From positions 33,399,063 through 33,463,062 of the forward strand of contig OZ017795.1 in assembly GCA_963969395.1 (NCBI GenBank): a stretch of DNA of 64,000 nucleotides, given 5' to 3'. This document shows positions 1 to 11,859 of the stretch, piece after piece (within the stretch, counting starts at the first letter, position 1; each line of letters opens with the position of its first letter). The notes under the pieces are model-generated. The model was not told the DNA's origin. It searched no databases and saw only the letters and a list, made by a program, of their open reading frames with translations. Both the position numbers and the translations under genes were made by a program. The stretch comes from Pseudoscleropodium purum (lineage: Eukaryota > Streptophyta > Bryopsida > Hypnales > Brachytheciaceae).

Positions 1-774
1 ACTTTAGGACCCCTGATTATCTCGGTAATGCTATAATTAATGCATCATGCGCCTCGTAAGAGAAAGAATCTTCTCGCTATAGAACTGCAATTGCTCCTGA
101 CGCAACTCTGCAAATGCTCCGAGTAACTATGCTTGAAAATGCAAGCCTGATTTCAATACTGCGATGTTGAACAGTATCAGACACACTGTTTCCCTGACAA
201 ATGTGGCAATTCTATGCACTTGTGGTGCCGTAATATGAGACTCGATCAAAATCGCGTGTTCATGAAGCCAACTGCAAGTGCAGACTGCAGAGCATTCGCA
301 TACAGGTCATGAAAGATGGGATGCATGACGAGGCCTGTGGCGCGCACTGCTACCCCGACAACGAAAACTTCAAACGCAAGGTTCTTTCAGAGCTGCAAAA
401 CGTCGTTTCATTCTATTTCATTATTACTCTAGGTCAGCATGCACCTCTTTCTCGATCATCACCTTTAGAATATCTAGCTCTACCGTCACTCTAGGTCTCA
501 GAAGCATTAGGCGAAGCCAGAATGTATTACCAGAATACAACGACGCGTTCTTGCAATTTTTCTTGCATGTGCAAAATAAAGAACATCGTGGCAGTCTCTT
601 GTCACCAGCTGCGCTGCATGCTGGTGATCCCGACCTGCTATCTTCAAACCCTTCAGCTGAGCATAAATTGTCACATCAAAGATATTTAGCCTTCTTGTTT
701 ACGAACCTTTTCATTTAATTTCTGCTTCCAGATGACATGATGAAACTACATCTTGATAGGTCAGAATTTGCGCT
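1..774. other. Mixed-composition sequence, no gene recognised
   Basis: This stretch is less AT-rich than the following 50 kb and shows no repeat resemblance to it. Short open frames exist on both strands, but none has a recognisable motif. It lies just downstream of the possible minus-strand gene at 775-1063, so part of it may be that gene's 3' untranslated region. Confidence 0.4.
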
Positions 775-1063
775 TCAAGCTTTCTTCGGAAGCTGAGGAG
801 TCATCCACCACAGATAGATATCTTCCTCACTGGCCTGACCGCTAGCTTCATCATCATGTGAAGGTACTGTACTGTCTTCATCTTGCAGAAGCTTAATTTC
901 AAACCCTAGCCCAAGCCAAGATGCAAATTTAATTTCGGTTTTCTCTACCTTCAAGGTACTTGTTCAATTTCCGTTTCATCGTGTAATCGAGAGCTTTGAG
1001 CGGACGAAGACCTTTTTGATGATATTGCGCTTCAATCGTCTTCAATGCGGGACGTATTCCCAT
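775..1063 (-). CDS. Possible small two-exon gene, unknown protein of 73 residues
   Basis: On the minus strand an ATG at 1063 opens a frame (starting MGIRPALKTIEAQYHQKG) that ends at a GTAGAG donor after 949. An acceptor (CTGCAAG) before 881 has matching phase and continues with an acidic stretch and a C-terminus reading DIYLWWMTPQLPKKA, with the stop at 775-777. The predicted product is basic in its first half and acidic in its second, with no membrane segment or signal peptide. I do not recognise the family. The implied intron is only 67 bp, at the short limit for plants, and the acceptor AAG is not ideal. Two overlapping open frames of about 50 and 60 codons in different phases could also be chance. 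The 500 bp upstream (1064-1560) would be its leader and promoter. Confidence 0.3.
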
Positions 1064-2256
1064 GTGCACCAAACCTCTGACGGCTCACACTCCGCTCGAG
1101 TGCCTGCTGCACGCTCATCATCATTTCCCTCTCTGCCTGTCTGTCTGTCTGTGTGTCTGTTCGCGTCCCTTCAATTCCCTCCCACCTGGCTGTCAATGCT
1201 CACAGCTGGTTGCTTACCTTCTTATTACGTCGTCATGACCCTGACGTCGACTGGGAATTGATCGATCGGCTTCTCATCAGAATGGGGTTTGATGAGTCCC
1301 TATTGAATCCGAAATCTTCATGTGGAGGACTGTGCAAAACCCTGCTAAGTTTGCCTGGACCTGCCCATACCTGCAGCAGGGAGAGAGCTGTCTCTTTCCT
1401 TCTAACCCGACTTTCTTCTTCATTTCTTTCATGTACCTAAGGACGCCACTGTCCAGGCAATTTCCTCGTGGAGTGCGCCGAAACGGAACGATACAGGATT
1501 GGGCTGCTGGAGGGCTGATACCAGTGCTGTGTGCAGGTATTGGAAGGTTGTCATTGTGACGCGGGTATTGGATCGATAAGTACCTATGCTGTATGCATAG
1601 GGCTGATACTAATGAGATATGACGTGCATGAAAGGATTGAAACCGGCAAGGAAAAGGGTTGATATGTGATTAGCAAAAATTACCATTGATACCATTGTAG
1701 TATGGTAACTACACCTAAAATGAGTCGAATAAGCTCTATGGTATAACCAATGTGTTATAGAAAATGACTAGCATTTTTTGCACATTGCTAAAGGATTATG
1801 AATCATATTGCAAGTGGTTCCATGATTTTTGGATGAATTGTGAATCAATTATAAATTTTCAAAGATTCAAGATGTAGGGTGCTAAAAGTATCATGTAAAT
1901 GATGCCAAAATAAATTTGATGCACATGAAGAAATGATAGTAGATAGAAGTTAAAACAACACAAAGTACATCCAAAATGAACCACTCATAGAGTTGCCACC
2001 TCTACAATTTTCTTAATAGGGATGTACATTAATAGAGATGCATAGTACTTAAGATTAACATTTAACATTTTTCCTTGTCATGCGCACAATTTTGGGAATC
2101 TTCCCTATTTATTTTCCGTTCAAAAATAGGGGTCAATTAATTTCTAACGAGCAATCCATTTAGATATAGTTACATCATATACGTAAGGTTCTTACCCATG
2201 TTGTGCATATTGGGTTGAATGGTTGCAAGGGGGATGATAATTGTAGTATCAACCCT
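1064..2256. other. Non-repetitive leader/promoter-like region grading into AT-rich DNA
   Basis: The stretch to about 1560 is C+T-rich on the plus strand, with a short TGTC tract near 1137-1160. It could be the promoter and 5' leader of the small minus-strand gene. Plus-strand open frames here lack recognisable motifs. From about 1600 the sequence becomes AT-rich and featureless. Confidence 0.35.
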
Positions 2257-2995
2257 TTAATCCTTTAAGGATGGGCCCATGACCATTGGTTCCAATTAGG
2301 TTTCAAGCCTCAACTATCATCACTTTGTCTGCTACTATTTTGCAACCAAATTTGAATGAAAAAATTTTCATTTATTTTTCAAAGGAAGTTATATATCTAC
2401 TAGAAGTTGTAAAATTTTCAAATTTCTTGGGAAAAATTTGAAATTACTTTGATTTTTTTTTTAAATCAATAAAATTCATATCAAATACAAATATACTCTA
2501 AAAATATGAAAATTTCACCATAGATGTATATTATAGTGTAGAAAATTATGGTATAAATCAAAATGACTATATCACTTAAAAATTAAAAAATCAACAAACC
2601 ATAGTTATAGGCCTAAAATTCATATTGATACAAAATATTGAAACTTATAAAAATTTCAAAATTTTCAATTGCAATATAAACTAAAATATGATAAATTTCA
2701 TTTCATTATTTGGACCCAAAAAAATTTTAATCATTTTTATGGCCAAAATTCATAGCAAGAAAAAATAGCAAAAAATGGCCAAAATCTATGGCAATCCATG
2801 GATTGAGCATCTTCTTCTTTAGAATAGTCAATAAGACTATAATAAAGGACTTTGCAATACTATTCACTGAAAATGAAAATGTAGTCAAGTGCCCTCCAAA
2901 TAAATAAATTAGATGGAATTTTTTTTTTCCATCCTCAATGCCAAATGAAGTCATCCATCTAATATTGAATGTCTACAGCAGTGCTACATGGTTAA
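2257..2995 (+). mobile_element. Degenerate TTAA-flanked element, 33.6-kb subtype
   Basis: TTAA at 2257-2260 is followed by TCCTTTAAGGATGGGCCCAT. The right end is TTAA at 2992-2995. The 731 bp between them match the 725 bp element at 33651-34375 in length and in internal blocks, for example the shared ATATGAAAATTTCACCAT. The right inverted repeat is badly decayed. No protein is encoded. Confidence 0.5.
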
Positions 2996-3927
2996 GGATC
3001 AAATTTCCAAAATTTTAAGGATGTATTATAAAATTCAAGTTAGAAGAATGATTAAAGTAATAACTCTCAAACAATAGTTGTTGACCATGAGTTATAGACA
3101 AGGTTATGAATTACATCCTTAAAGTTAAATCAACTATTCCTCAAGGTTATGTTTACAAACCATTACTTTTCAATAAAGTTTGAAACCAAAAATTGAAAAT
3201 TCCTTCTAAAATTGAATATTTGTAATTTTCACAAGAAAAAATTCTATGAAGTTCAAAATATTGAATACTTATTGTAGTCATAGTAATTCTTGAAGTTTTT
3301 TATTTTAGTTCTTATTTGAATCTTTTTTGAAGAGCCATTTTTTAAACTGGAAAATTACTTTTTGAAGTTATATCTATCAACACATTCTAAATTATAGAAT
3401 ATTTGCAAAGCAAAGAATTTTTAATTAATATCAAACAAATTTTAATGAATTAACACAAGATCTTCCAAAACATCAATGGATGGAAAAACATAATTTTTTA
3501 AGTCTTGAATGTGTTTCTATTCATTCATTGTTTAACCTCCAAATGATTTTGACTATGTTTTCACCAAAATTGCTCCAAAATTGTCATTTCTAGTACAAGT
3601 AACAAATTTTAGAAAAAAAAAAAAAAAAAACATTTTTGGACACATGTAATCCCAGGATCTTATATTATGCTAGTTTGAAAAGATATGAAAAAAATTCAAA
3701 AATTTTCACCGTGTAGAATGCAAGATATTAGCATTTGAAGTGACAAAAATCTTTTTTTGAACCCTTCAAAGAATTGGGCAGTTGCACTTCATAAGGTCAC
3801 ATTTGTATGAAAAATGTCCAAAATGGTAGTTACTCTTTGAATTCATTTTTCAAGTCAAGTTGTCTACATGCTTGAAAACTTTTAAATCATTTGGAATTGT
3901 ACAACATATACTTAGGAAAAAATAGTA

Positions 3928-4476
3928 CTTCCTTTGTCCCACTAATAACCTCCAAAAAGCTTCCCCACAAGAGATTAACTACAATTTTAGTATTTGTGCT
4001 AGTGGTATATGCATTCAAAAACCAAAAACCCGTCCTTTAAATCTATACAAAAGCTCTAGCTTAGGCACCATCATCTAGGCATCCAAAATCTATGCAAAAA
4101 ATATCATTTTTGAACATGATTTGTAAATGTTGCTAACTCCATCATTCTTGATGATTTAGAGGTTTCTGCAATAATTAGATTCTAGAAATATGTGTGTCAA
4201 CCTAGATATTCACAACAAAGAAACCTAAACCACTTCATGAACAAATCTTCATAGTGCCTAAGTGGTCACCAAATACATTATCAATACTACTGCCTCATGA
4301 ACAATAGCAAGTATAAAGTGCCTCATATGAAGAAGGCCAATATTTCTAGGAGAAAAATGTTCCCTAATCACTTGACTTGCCTCCACAAAGTTTCCTAACC
4401 TGGCCAAAATTCAACAATCAAAATTAGAAAACAAAGCTTTTGCCTAATTTGGAGGTATTTAGTGGGACAAAGGAAG
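3928..4476. mobile_element. Stowaway/Tc1-mariner-like MITE (549 bp)
   Basis: The left terminus CTTCCTTTGTCCCACTAATA and the right terminus form near-perfect inverted repeats; the right end reads inward as CTTCCTTTGTCCCACTAAAT. The inverted repeats extend about 29 bp to the CCTCCAAA block. TA dinucleotides flank it at 3926-3927 and 4477-4478. The related elements at 6512-6513 (inverted) and 36281-36282 have the uninterrupted site AAAATAGTAAGT, confirming insertion with TA duplication. The terminal sequence resembles the CTCCCTCCGTCCC start known for plant Stowaway MITEs. No open frame of note is present. Confidence 0.85.
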
Positions 4477-4762
4477 TAAATAGAAAGAAGTAGATAATGA
4501 TTCAAATTACTAAATTGTTAACAATTTATTTATGGAATTGAAAAATTCCAATCTCAATAGTTGTAATGTTGTAATAAAAAATCTACACTTGATACTTTTA
4601 TTTTTTTTTCAAAGATATTGAAAATTGAGTTAAATAAAGGACTTCAAAGTTTGTCTTAGAGTAGAGATTCAATAACCACCCACAAACTCCAACAAACTAA
4701 AATTCCTCATAAATTTTGACTCATTGATCAAAATGGAATGATTCAAAGCTTTCCAAGTATAT

Positions 4763-4790
4763 ATAAATAAATAAATAAATAAATAAATAA
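4763..4790. repeat. (AAAT)n microsatellite
   Basis: About seven tandem AAAT units lie inside the TTAA-flanked element. The related copy at 6.2 kb lacks the expansion at the matching site. Confidence 0.9.
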
Positions 4791-5094
4791 TCAATTTTCA
4801 TTTTTTTTAAAAAGTGATTTTCAAAGAAGTTTCTTTTGCTTCCTAAACTACCCACCAAGCAATGAAAAGTACATATTACACAATAATTTTTTAACCATGT
4901 AGTCAAAAGTTATGAAAATTATTGGGCCTTAAAGCTACTCCTTAAGCACATGTTGTGTTAAACTTTAACATGATTTCAAAAAATAAATAAGAAAACTGCA
5001 TTTGTAGTAAGCTACCCCAAATTGCTATGTTACCAAAAAACTTAGTTTAGTTTTTTAGAGGTTGAAATTTAAATGCTTGGTTCTTAAGGGTTAA

Positions 5095-5945
5095 TAGCAT
5101 TGAAACTAGTCATATGCAAGTATTGGATTGATATTAGTCTCATGTAGCTTGATACCAATGTCTTGTAGGTGTTCTAATTACAAACATAGGACCTGGGCAT
5201 TAAAGTCCCCTAAAACTGATTTTTTCCTTTTATATGCTAATATTAAAAATAAATTTAAATTTAAAAATCAAAAGATTAAATCTGGAATTGGAGTCATATT
5301 AATTAAATTAAATAATTATTCTTAACTATCCAATCTTATTCTAAGGTACCACATTCACCATATTTGTTGGCTCACACCATAGGGATGGAAGTGAAGGTTT
5401 TGTCTAGAGCTATGGGCATATTTGAGAGAGTTTGAATAGAATCTTATTCAAATGGTCAGGCAATGCTATTAGGATAGAATAATAAAGCCACTAGTAGCAT
5501 AGCTAAGAGTCCTAAATATAATCTCTTTTTTTTTTTAAATATCTTGACACTTAGCAAAAAATCAAATAAATATGAAATTTATTGAATATTTCATTTATAG
5601 AATAGAATTCAAAATTTTAATACAAAAATCTAAAAACCTAGATAAATTGGTCTTAAAATGTCAACATTGTATAAAAACTCATAATTTAACAATGCAAAGT
5701 GATTTTCTTTATAAAATATGTTTTTAAAACTTTTTACAAAATCAACTAGCTTTTGTTAAACTAATATGAATTGTATGATTATATAACTTAGAATTGCATT
5801 GAATTACAATACAAGTGATTTAAATCAAAATATAGAAAAATATAAGTTTCATAAGAATATCATTGTTGTTTGAGATTAGCAATAATACATGTATTGTGTA
5901 GTGGATTATTAACACTATTGCTAGATATCAATATTGTAAGGTTTA
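5095..5945. other. AT-rich intergenic DNA, nothing recognised
   Basis: This is the spacer between two oppositely oriented copies of the same element (3532-5094 and 5946-6845). The only frame of any size, at 5128-5325, has low-complexity lysine/asparagine composition and no motif. Confidence 0.6.
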
Positions 5946-6845
5946 TTAACCCCTACATGCCCAAACTACTTTTTTTGGCAACATAGAAATTTGGGGCAAC
6001 TTACTATGAATGGAGTTTTTATTTTTATTTTTTTAATTTAACACAACATGTATCCAAAGAGTAGATTTAAGGCCCAACAATTTTCATAAATTTTCACTAA
6101 ATGGTTGAAAAGATATTGTATATTATGTACTTTTCATTGCTCGACATGCAACCCGGTCAGCAAAAAAAACTTCTTTAAAAATCATTTTTTAAAGAAATTA
6201 AAATTTGAAATTGGTTTTCTGGATTTATATATACTTGGAAAGCTTTGAATCATTCCATTTTGATCAATGAATCAAAAGTTATGAGGAGTTTTAGTTTGTG
6301 GGAGTTTGCAAGTCATTATTGAATCTCTATTCTAAGACAAAATTTGAAGTTCTTTATTTAACTCAATTTTCAATATTTAAATAAATAAATAAAGGCATTA
6401 GGTGTAGATTTTTTATTACAATATTACAACCATTGGAATTGGAATTTTTCAATTCCATAAATAAATTGTTAATAATTTAGTATTTTGAATCATTCTCTCC
6501 TTTTCTCTACTTACTATTTTTTCCTAAGTATATGTTGTACAATTCCAAATGATTCAAAAATTTTGAAGCATGTAGACGACTTGACTTGAAAAATGAATTC
6601 AAAGAGTAACCACCATTTTGAACATTTTTTTATACAATGTGACCTTCTAAAGTACAGCTATCCGAATTTTTGCTAGTCCAAAAAAAGGATATATGTCACT
6701 TCAAATGTTAATATCTTGCAATCTACATGGTTCTGCATTTTTAAAATTTTTTCCATATGTTTTCAAACAAGCTTAATACAAGATCCTATGGTTATATGTG
6801 TCTAAAAGTTTTTTTTCTAAAATTTGGTACATGTATTCAAAATCA
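5946..6845 (-). mobile_element. TTAA-flanked element, subtype A, inverted copy
   Basis: TTAA at 5946-5949 is followed by CCCCTACATGCCC. The sequence is the reverse complement of the body at 3532-5094 without the nested MITE, and of the element at 35902-36826. Similarity stops near 6845, so the second terminus is lost or diverged. With the copy at 3.5-5.1 kb it makes a large imperfect inverted repeat. Confidence 0.6.
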
Positions 6846-7445
6846 AGGTTGCTATTATGTAAACCTGTAAATATGGGCTTATAAACTTATAAGCCTATGA
6901 GCATATAATTTTTTTAAGATTCCATCTAAAAATTGTGGTCAAAATTTATTAATTTTGGTAAGTTTTAGTACCTATTTTCACGAACCTATAATTACTATGG
7001 TTCCTTATACAACCTTGATGTGCTACTTATTGGACTTTGCTAGATTTTAAGAAAAAAAAAATTGGTGATTAAGTAGGATTTGCTTGAAATCAATTGAAAA
7101 TGTTCCATTTAAATTTTGATTTTTGTAATTACTACCCTCTTGTTGTTGGGTACCTCTAAGCGTCAAGAAGAGTCCCACTAGCTGTGGGGAAGGAAAAAAA
7201 ACACTTTTCCTTTATGTACTACTAGTGACATACAATTGAAGATCTTAGGTAACCTTTTATTAGATTAGAAGACCTTTGCCTTGGGAATGGACCCTACATC
7301 CCACTCCATTCAAACCCTAAGTATATAGTGCAAACCCATTGTGCAATGTGAATGAAGTTGTAAATAGGATTTGGAAACTTAGATTTTGAAACAACAATCA
7401 ATGCCATAGTCTGTATCCAAACAAGGATCACTTGCACAAATAAAC

Positions 7446-7446
7446 A

Positions 7447-7482
<36 letters not shown>

Positions 7483-7483
7483 C
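7446..7483. repeat. (ATT)n microsatellite
   Basis: About twelve ATT/TTA units expand the short CACATTATTATT block seen in the two sister tandem units. Confidence 0.95.
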
Positions 7484-7700
7484 ATTGAGTCTTCATACCC
7501 TATAATTATATGTACCTTATTTGGTATAGAGAAGCAAAGGATCAATTATCCTAAAAATGTACAATGCAATTGTAAATAGGATTTGGAAACTTAGGTTCTA
7601 AAGCCAAAGTCAATGATATAGTCTTTGTATAAAGAAGGATCACTTGCACAAAGTGTAGATACAGATAAACACATTATTATTACGAAGTCTTTGTACCCTA

Positions 7701-8628
7701 TTAACCCCTAAGAAGCCATTGTCCTCTTAGTAGACAAAATGGATTTTGGGCAAGTTCCTATAACCTGAATTTTTAGTGAAAATTTTGAAAATTTTCTGAT
7801 AAAATAGAAAAATTTCTTGGCTTTTTCAAAATATAATTTTTATTTCAATTGGTGCACAGAAGCAAAAGTTATTTCATCTTGAACACAATTTTCACATTGC
7901 CAGGCAAAAAAAGAAATCCACAGAAAATGGAAATGAAAATTTTAAATTTGCTTCTTAAAGATCATATTTTTGTCTATGTATAAAGTCTTTATTCATTCCA
8001 TTTGGATTAGTGATACGAAAGTTATGAACAATCTTGTTTGGGGGGCAATCTAAGGACCTGCTTGCAAAAATAACTTATAAGATTCATTTTTGAATGCAAC
8101 TTTTTTTAATTTATCAAAAAATATTTTTTTGATAAGGTTAAATTTTCTTTCTAGAACAATCTCACCATTGGAATTATTGAGTTTCAATCCCACCTTAGAG
8201 CTATTAATTTTTTAGTTTTTCTTTGAATCTTGGACCTTCTTCTATTTAAATTTTTCTTATAGAATGAAAATCAAGCGTTTTTTTCTTGAATTTTTTTTTT
8301 AATTTCAACTCAATTCTTTAATACAAAAATATTAAATTCAAAGTTCACAGTGCAAAAGGTTTCCACAAATGGCAATCAAAGTCTTTTGAAATTGCAAGCT
8401 AGTGTTCAAAATTCTTTTTTGCCAACTTTGAATGATGATATCTTCCAATCTATATTGTCAAACTTCATGAAATTTTTACCATATGATCTTAGACAAGTAA
8501 AGTATAAGATCCTATGGTAAGATTCTAAAAAAAGTATTTTTTTTGTATTCTTGGATCAACGCAGCAGAAATGGCAGTTTTAAGTGGGTTTTGACCCCCCA
8601 AAATGGCCTTAATCCTTTTAAGGATTAG
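7701..8628 (-). mobile_element. TTAA-flanked element, subtype B, with identifiable empty site
   Basis: TTAA at 7701-7704 is followed by CCCCTAAGAAGCC. The other end reads AAATGGCCTTAATCC and closes at TTAG (8625-8628), a one-base change from TTAA. The 920 bp body is the reverse complement of the elements at 14829 and 30050 and runs in the same direction as the one at 47903. The sister tandem unit at about 8812-8840 reads TACCCTATTAATACATGTAC without interruption (TTAA at 8822-8825). The element therefore inserted into TTAA and duplicated it. No protein-coding frame is present. Confidence 0.85.
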
Positions 8629-8880
8629 TACATGTACTTTGTTTGGTATGGAGAAGCAAAAAAAAACAATTGTTTTGAAAAATGTGGAATGTGGCTATAA
8701 ATAGGATTTTGAAACCAAAATCAATGCCATAGTCTCTGTCCAAACTCCAAACAAGGATCACTTGCACAAAGAGTGCATACAGATATTAAACACATTATTA
8801 TTACCGAGTCTTTGTACCCTATTAATACATGTACCTTGTTTGGTATGAAGGACCAGTTGTCCTGAAAAACGTGTTGTACA

Positions 8881-10600
8881 AAGTCCGGCAAGACTGAGTT
8901 TTCAAGAAATTAAAATTAAAATGCAACGGGCCAATTCCTACCACCTTGCATGCAAATTAGCAGCATGTATTGAGTTTATGTCTGTGCATGCGTGTGTAAG
9001 TAACTTAGGTGTGAGGAATAGAAGCCTCTAGTGGCTGCAGCAAGGAGCAGAAGTCAGCACATGAGTACTGTGCTATTTGGTAGCTTTGACAAAATTTTCC
9101 GCACTTGCAAGTATAATGCCCTGAAACATATGATTAGTTGTCATCATGTTTGAGTGTGGTAGGGGGAGATAGGCAGCACGACGGATGGACAGCAGGGGGA
9201 ACTCGTCTAGTTGTCTTTAAGTTATAACTCCACTCACATTACGGGTGTGGTTGAAGGAATTTGGGGGGTTTAATGCACATGAAGATTGGGAGGAAAGAGA
9301 GGAATGTACCCCATATGGTATGGCCTAGCATCCCAGGTTGTACTTGGCAAGAATTGGGGGTATGGTCCCCACTTAGTTATGTTTGACTATTTGGAGGGGG
9401 GAGTAGTTGAGTTCTTCATGAATTGATGAAGACGCAACTTAGGGAGTGTGTGTTGGAGGTCAAGTAGCCATCTTTTTGGAGAAGAGATGTGCCAAAATTT
9501 AACCTATTTATGTGGCCCAAAAGGTGGTTTGTACAAAAAGTCAAATAGTATTTGATCATAGTGATAAATGGATCAATTTTATTCCTACTTTTTTTTTTGC
9601 TTTGTTTATGGTATATCCACATCATTGAATTAACCTTGTATTGTTAGGTACTACTTCTAAGGAACTTTCATTTTCTTCAAAATAAAATCATTTTTCATCC
9701 TATAAGGAGCATTTGGGAAGTTGGTGATTGGTATTTTTGAATGTACAAGGGAGTTACCTAGTATAAAATATTTGTGAATTCTCACATATACGTATTATGC
9801 TTCATATAAAACAAACAAACAAATAAACAAACAATAGATCATTTTGCAAGTTAGATTTTGAGTCATAGGGATCAAAAGATTGACAAAGTTGAATAGTCAA
9901 AAGCTTGAGCAACCATGAAAAAAACATGATATATATTGCTCTTTGATGGTCATATTCAACATATGCATTGTTGTTAGACCCCAATATTTTTTTGCAAGAT
10001 AGTTATATTGGTCAAGAATATGATCTTTGGTTGTAAATTCTAAAAAATTGATAAATTTTGATGTACAAATATTTTTTAGAAGGTGCTATTTTTTTTGCAA
10101 TTTTTGGAGTATTTTCTAATTTTTGACCCATAGAACTTTAGGGGTTTAAATGGTCACTACAAGATGACTTATCTTATTTACTAAGAAAATGTCCATTTCC
10201 ATCAATCCTTAAAAGACAATCAAATAGCTCAATTTCAAAGATTATTTGGTACAAGATTAAAAACTTTTATAAGTATATTTGTATGGTATGGTGCATTAGT
10301 TTTTATGTTACATTGCACTATCTAATTCTCATTGTTTTTTTAGAATTTTTAAAATTACAAAACATCACTTAATAAATTTTGGCTTATTTAAAAAATATAT
10401 ATTTGTATGGTAATATAGATAGAACTTCTAATAATTTTCTTGAATCCTTTTTGAAAAGTTGAAAAAATAATTAATTAATAGTTTGAATGAACTCTTTGAA
10501 TAAACGACTAGTGCATTGTTATACTATTTTGATGAACTCCAAAATTCATAAAAAGAAAAGAAAAAATTGGATGAAACTTTTAGCTTTGAGAAAAAAACCT
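8881..10600. other. AT-rich intergenic DNA with scattered moderate-GC stretch
   Basis: Positions about 8930-9400 are richer in G and non-repetitive but contain no recognisable motif. An (AAAC)n-like tract lies at 9810-9831. No gene is recognised. Confidence 0.5.
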
Positions 10601-11850
10601 TGTTGTTGCAAGAGATCTAAACGATCCAGAGGACAAAACCATAGAGTAGGGACCAAATAACCTTGATGTCTTGGAAGTGACTAGGTGTTGAATCTCCAAA
10701 GACACATTGGATGAAGGTCATTCTCTCATGAGGCTCTATACATACATGAGCTTTTTGGAGATGGTAAAGAATAGATTGCGTGTATTCCCACATCTCCATT
10801 GCTTTTAGGCAAGAGTAAAATCTATGGAAGGAGGATTTTTCAACTCCTAGGTCACAGCATAGACAACTAGTGACAATGTGGGGGTTGATTCTAGCTCTCT
10901 AAGTCTGTACAGCTACAACATTGTGAAAGATAGACTACGTGAAGGCCAATTCTTTCTAAGACCTATTTTTACACCAAATGTTCATCCAATTCAAAGAGAA
11001 GGACGGTGAAAGAACATCTTTCCATTTAGAAGGAATAGAATGGGAGAGTTGAGACTTTTGGGTAATATGTCTACACCCAATTGTTGCCGAATAAGCTAGA
11101 ATTTGGGTGCCATCTTGCCATTGCCATTTCCTTGGATCAAAACAAAGAGATCATGTAGCTCCTAAATAAAAAAGATAAGGGATTCTAGCATTACCTTTGT
11201 GCACTAAGGAAATTCGAACTTGTTTGATAAATCTTGAGAAAGTCGTTGCTCCTCTTGGTGTTGAATTGTTAGATAGTTGCCAAGATGTAGCTCCCATAGT
11301 AAATGTATTGGTATGGTAGGGGATGTTCAAAACTTGTATGTGAGGAAGAAGAATAGGGTTGTCAGGGACTAGATTCTTCCAAGTTAGCTCTGGGATAAGG
11401 TCATCATTTTGAGCAAAGATTGCAACCCATTCATTAGCTTGAACCTTGTCAAATTGGTTCTTAAGCATGTCTATCCATGTTGGTGATATGCTTGATATTA
11501 AAAAAATACCAGTGATGTCTTTCCATTTCAATGAATGGAAATAAAGTAGATATTATATGCCAAGGAATAAAGTCATGAACTTGTGAATCCCATAGATTGC
11601 CAATAGTACAAAGTCCAATTTGAGCTAGAATTTGGGCTCTATCTATTGAAAAATTAAAGTTTGATCCAATGTAGGTTACAGACCACCAAAGGTTGGTTGT
11701 GAGAACTTCGTAAAAGTTGGTGGGGAGTAGAGGTTTGATATATTTCACAATCTTCCTCTAAGCAAAGGTAATTCTATTCCAAACTCTATATCTCCACGTA
11801 ACTGAAGGTTTATGAACCATAAGCCATGTTTGGTATAGGAACTAGTATTT
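10600..11850 (-). pseudogene. Decayed LINE (L1-type) fragment with zf-RVT region
   Basis: Read on the minus strand from about 11850 to 10600, the conceptual translation continues through several stops and at least one frame change (around 11460-11530). Near 10980-10790 it gives the zinc-binding region that follows reverse transcriptase in plant LINEs. A W-C-K-N-R start and an F-T/S-I-F block lead to a CLCCD...EKSSFHRFYSC arrangement, then LKAMEMW. At least three stops there are TAG where the family has tryptophan, so TGG has become TAG. The segment upstream (11748-11151) contains long open stretches in two frames. The reverse transcriptase domain itself is not recognisable in the window. This is a dead, 5'-truncated copy. 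Confidence 0.65.
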
Positions 11851-11859
11851 AGATTTTTG

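Larger units (their letters stand above)
3532..5094 (+). mobile_element. TTAA-flanked non-autonomous element, subtype A, with nested MITE
   Basis: TTAA at 3532-3535 is followed by CCTCCAAATG. The right end reads CTTGGTTCTTAAGGG followed by TTAA at 5091-5094. The body aligns, in the same orientation, with the element at 35902-36826 and, inverted, with the one at 5946-6845. Landmarks are an ACCAAATTTT-like block, a block containing GATATTAGCATTTGAAG, and a block containing AATGGAATGATTCAAAGC. Without the nested 549 bp MITE (3928-4476) and its TA duplication the element is close to 1 kb. There is no transposase frame. An alternative right end at the TTGA at 5062-5065 is possible. Confidence 0.65.
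7341..8880 (+). repeat. Three tandem units of about 200 bp, unit 2 interrupted
   Basis: Unit 1 is about 7341-7560, unit 2 about 7561-8685 and unit 3 about 8686-8880. Each contains AATAGGAT(T)TGGAAAC or AATAGGATTTTGAAAC, then AAGGATCACTTGCACAAA, CACATTATTATT, TACCCTAT and TACCTTGTTTGGTATG-like blocks in the same order. Unit 2 is split by a 920 bp TTAA-flanked element. Unit 1 has the ATT block expanded to a microsatellite (7446-7483). Confidence 0.8.

Noticed and set aside
11151..11748. Two overlapping minus-strand frames of 95 and 126 codons as host genes
   Set aside because: They continue each other through a frame change and lead into a zf-RVT region with stops, so they are parts of a dead LINE.
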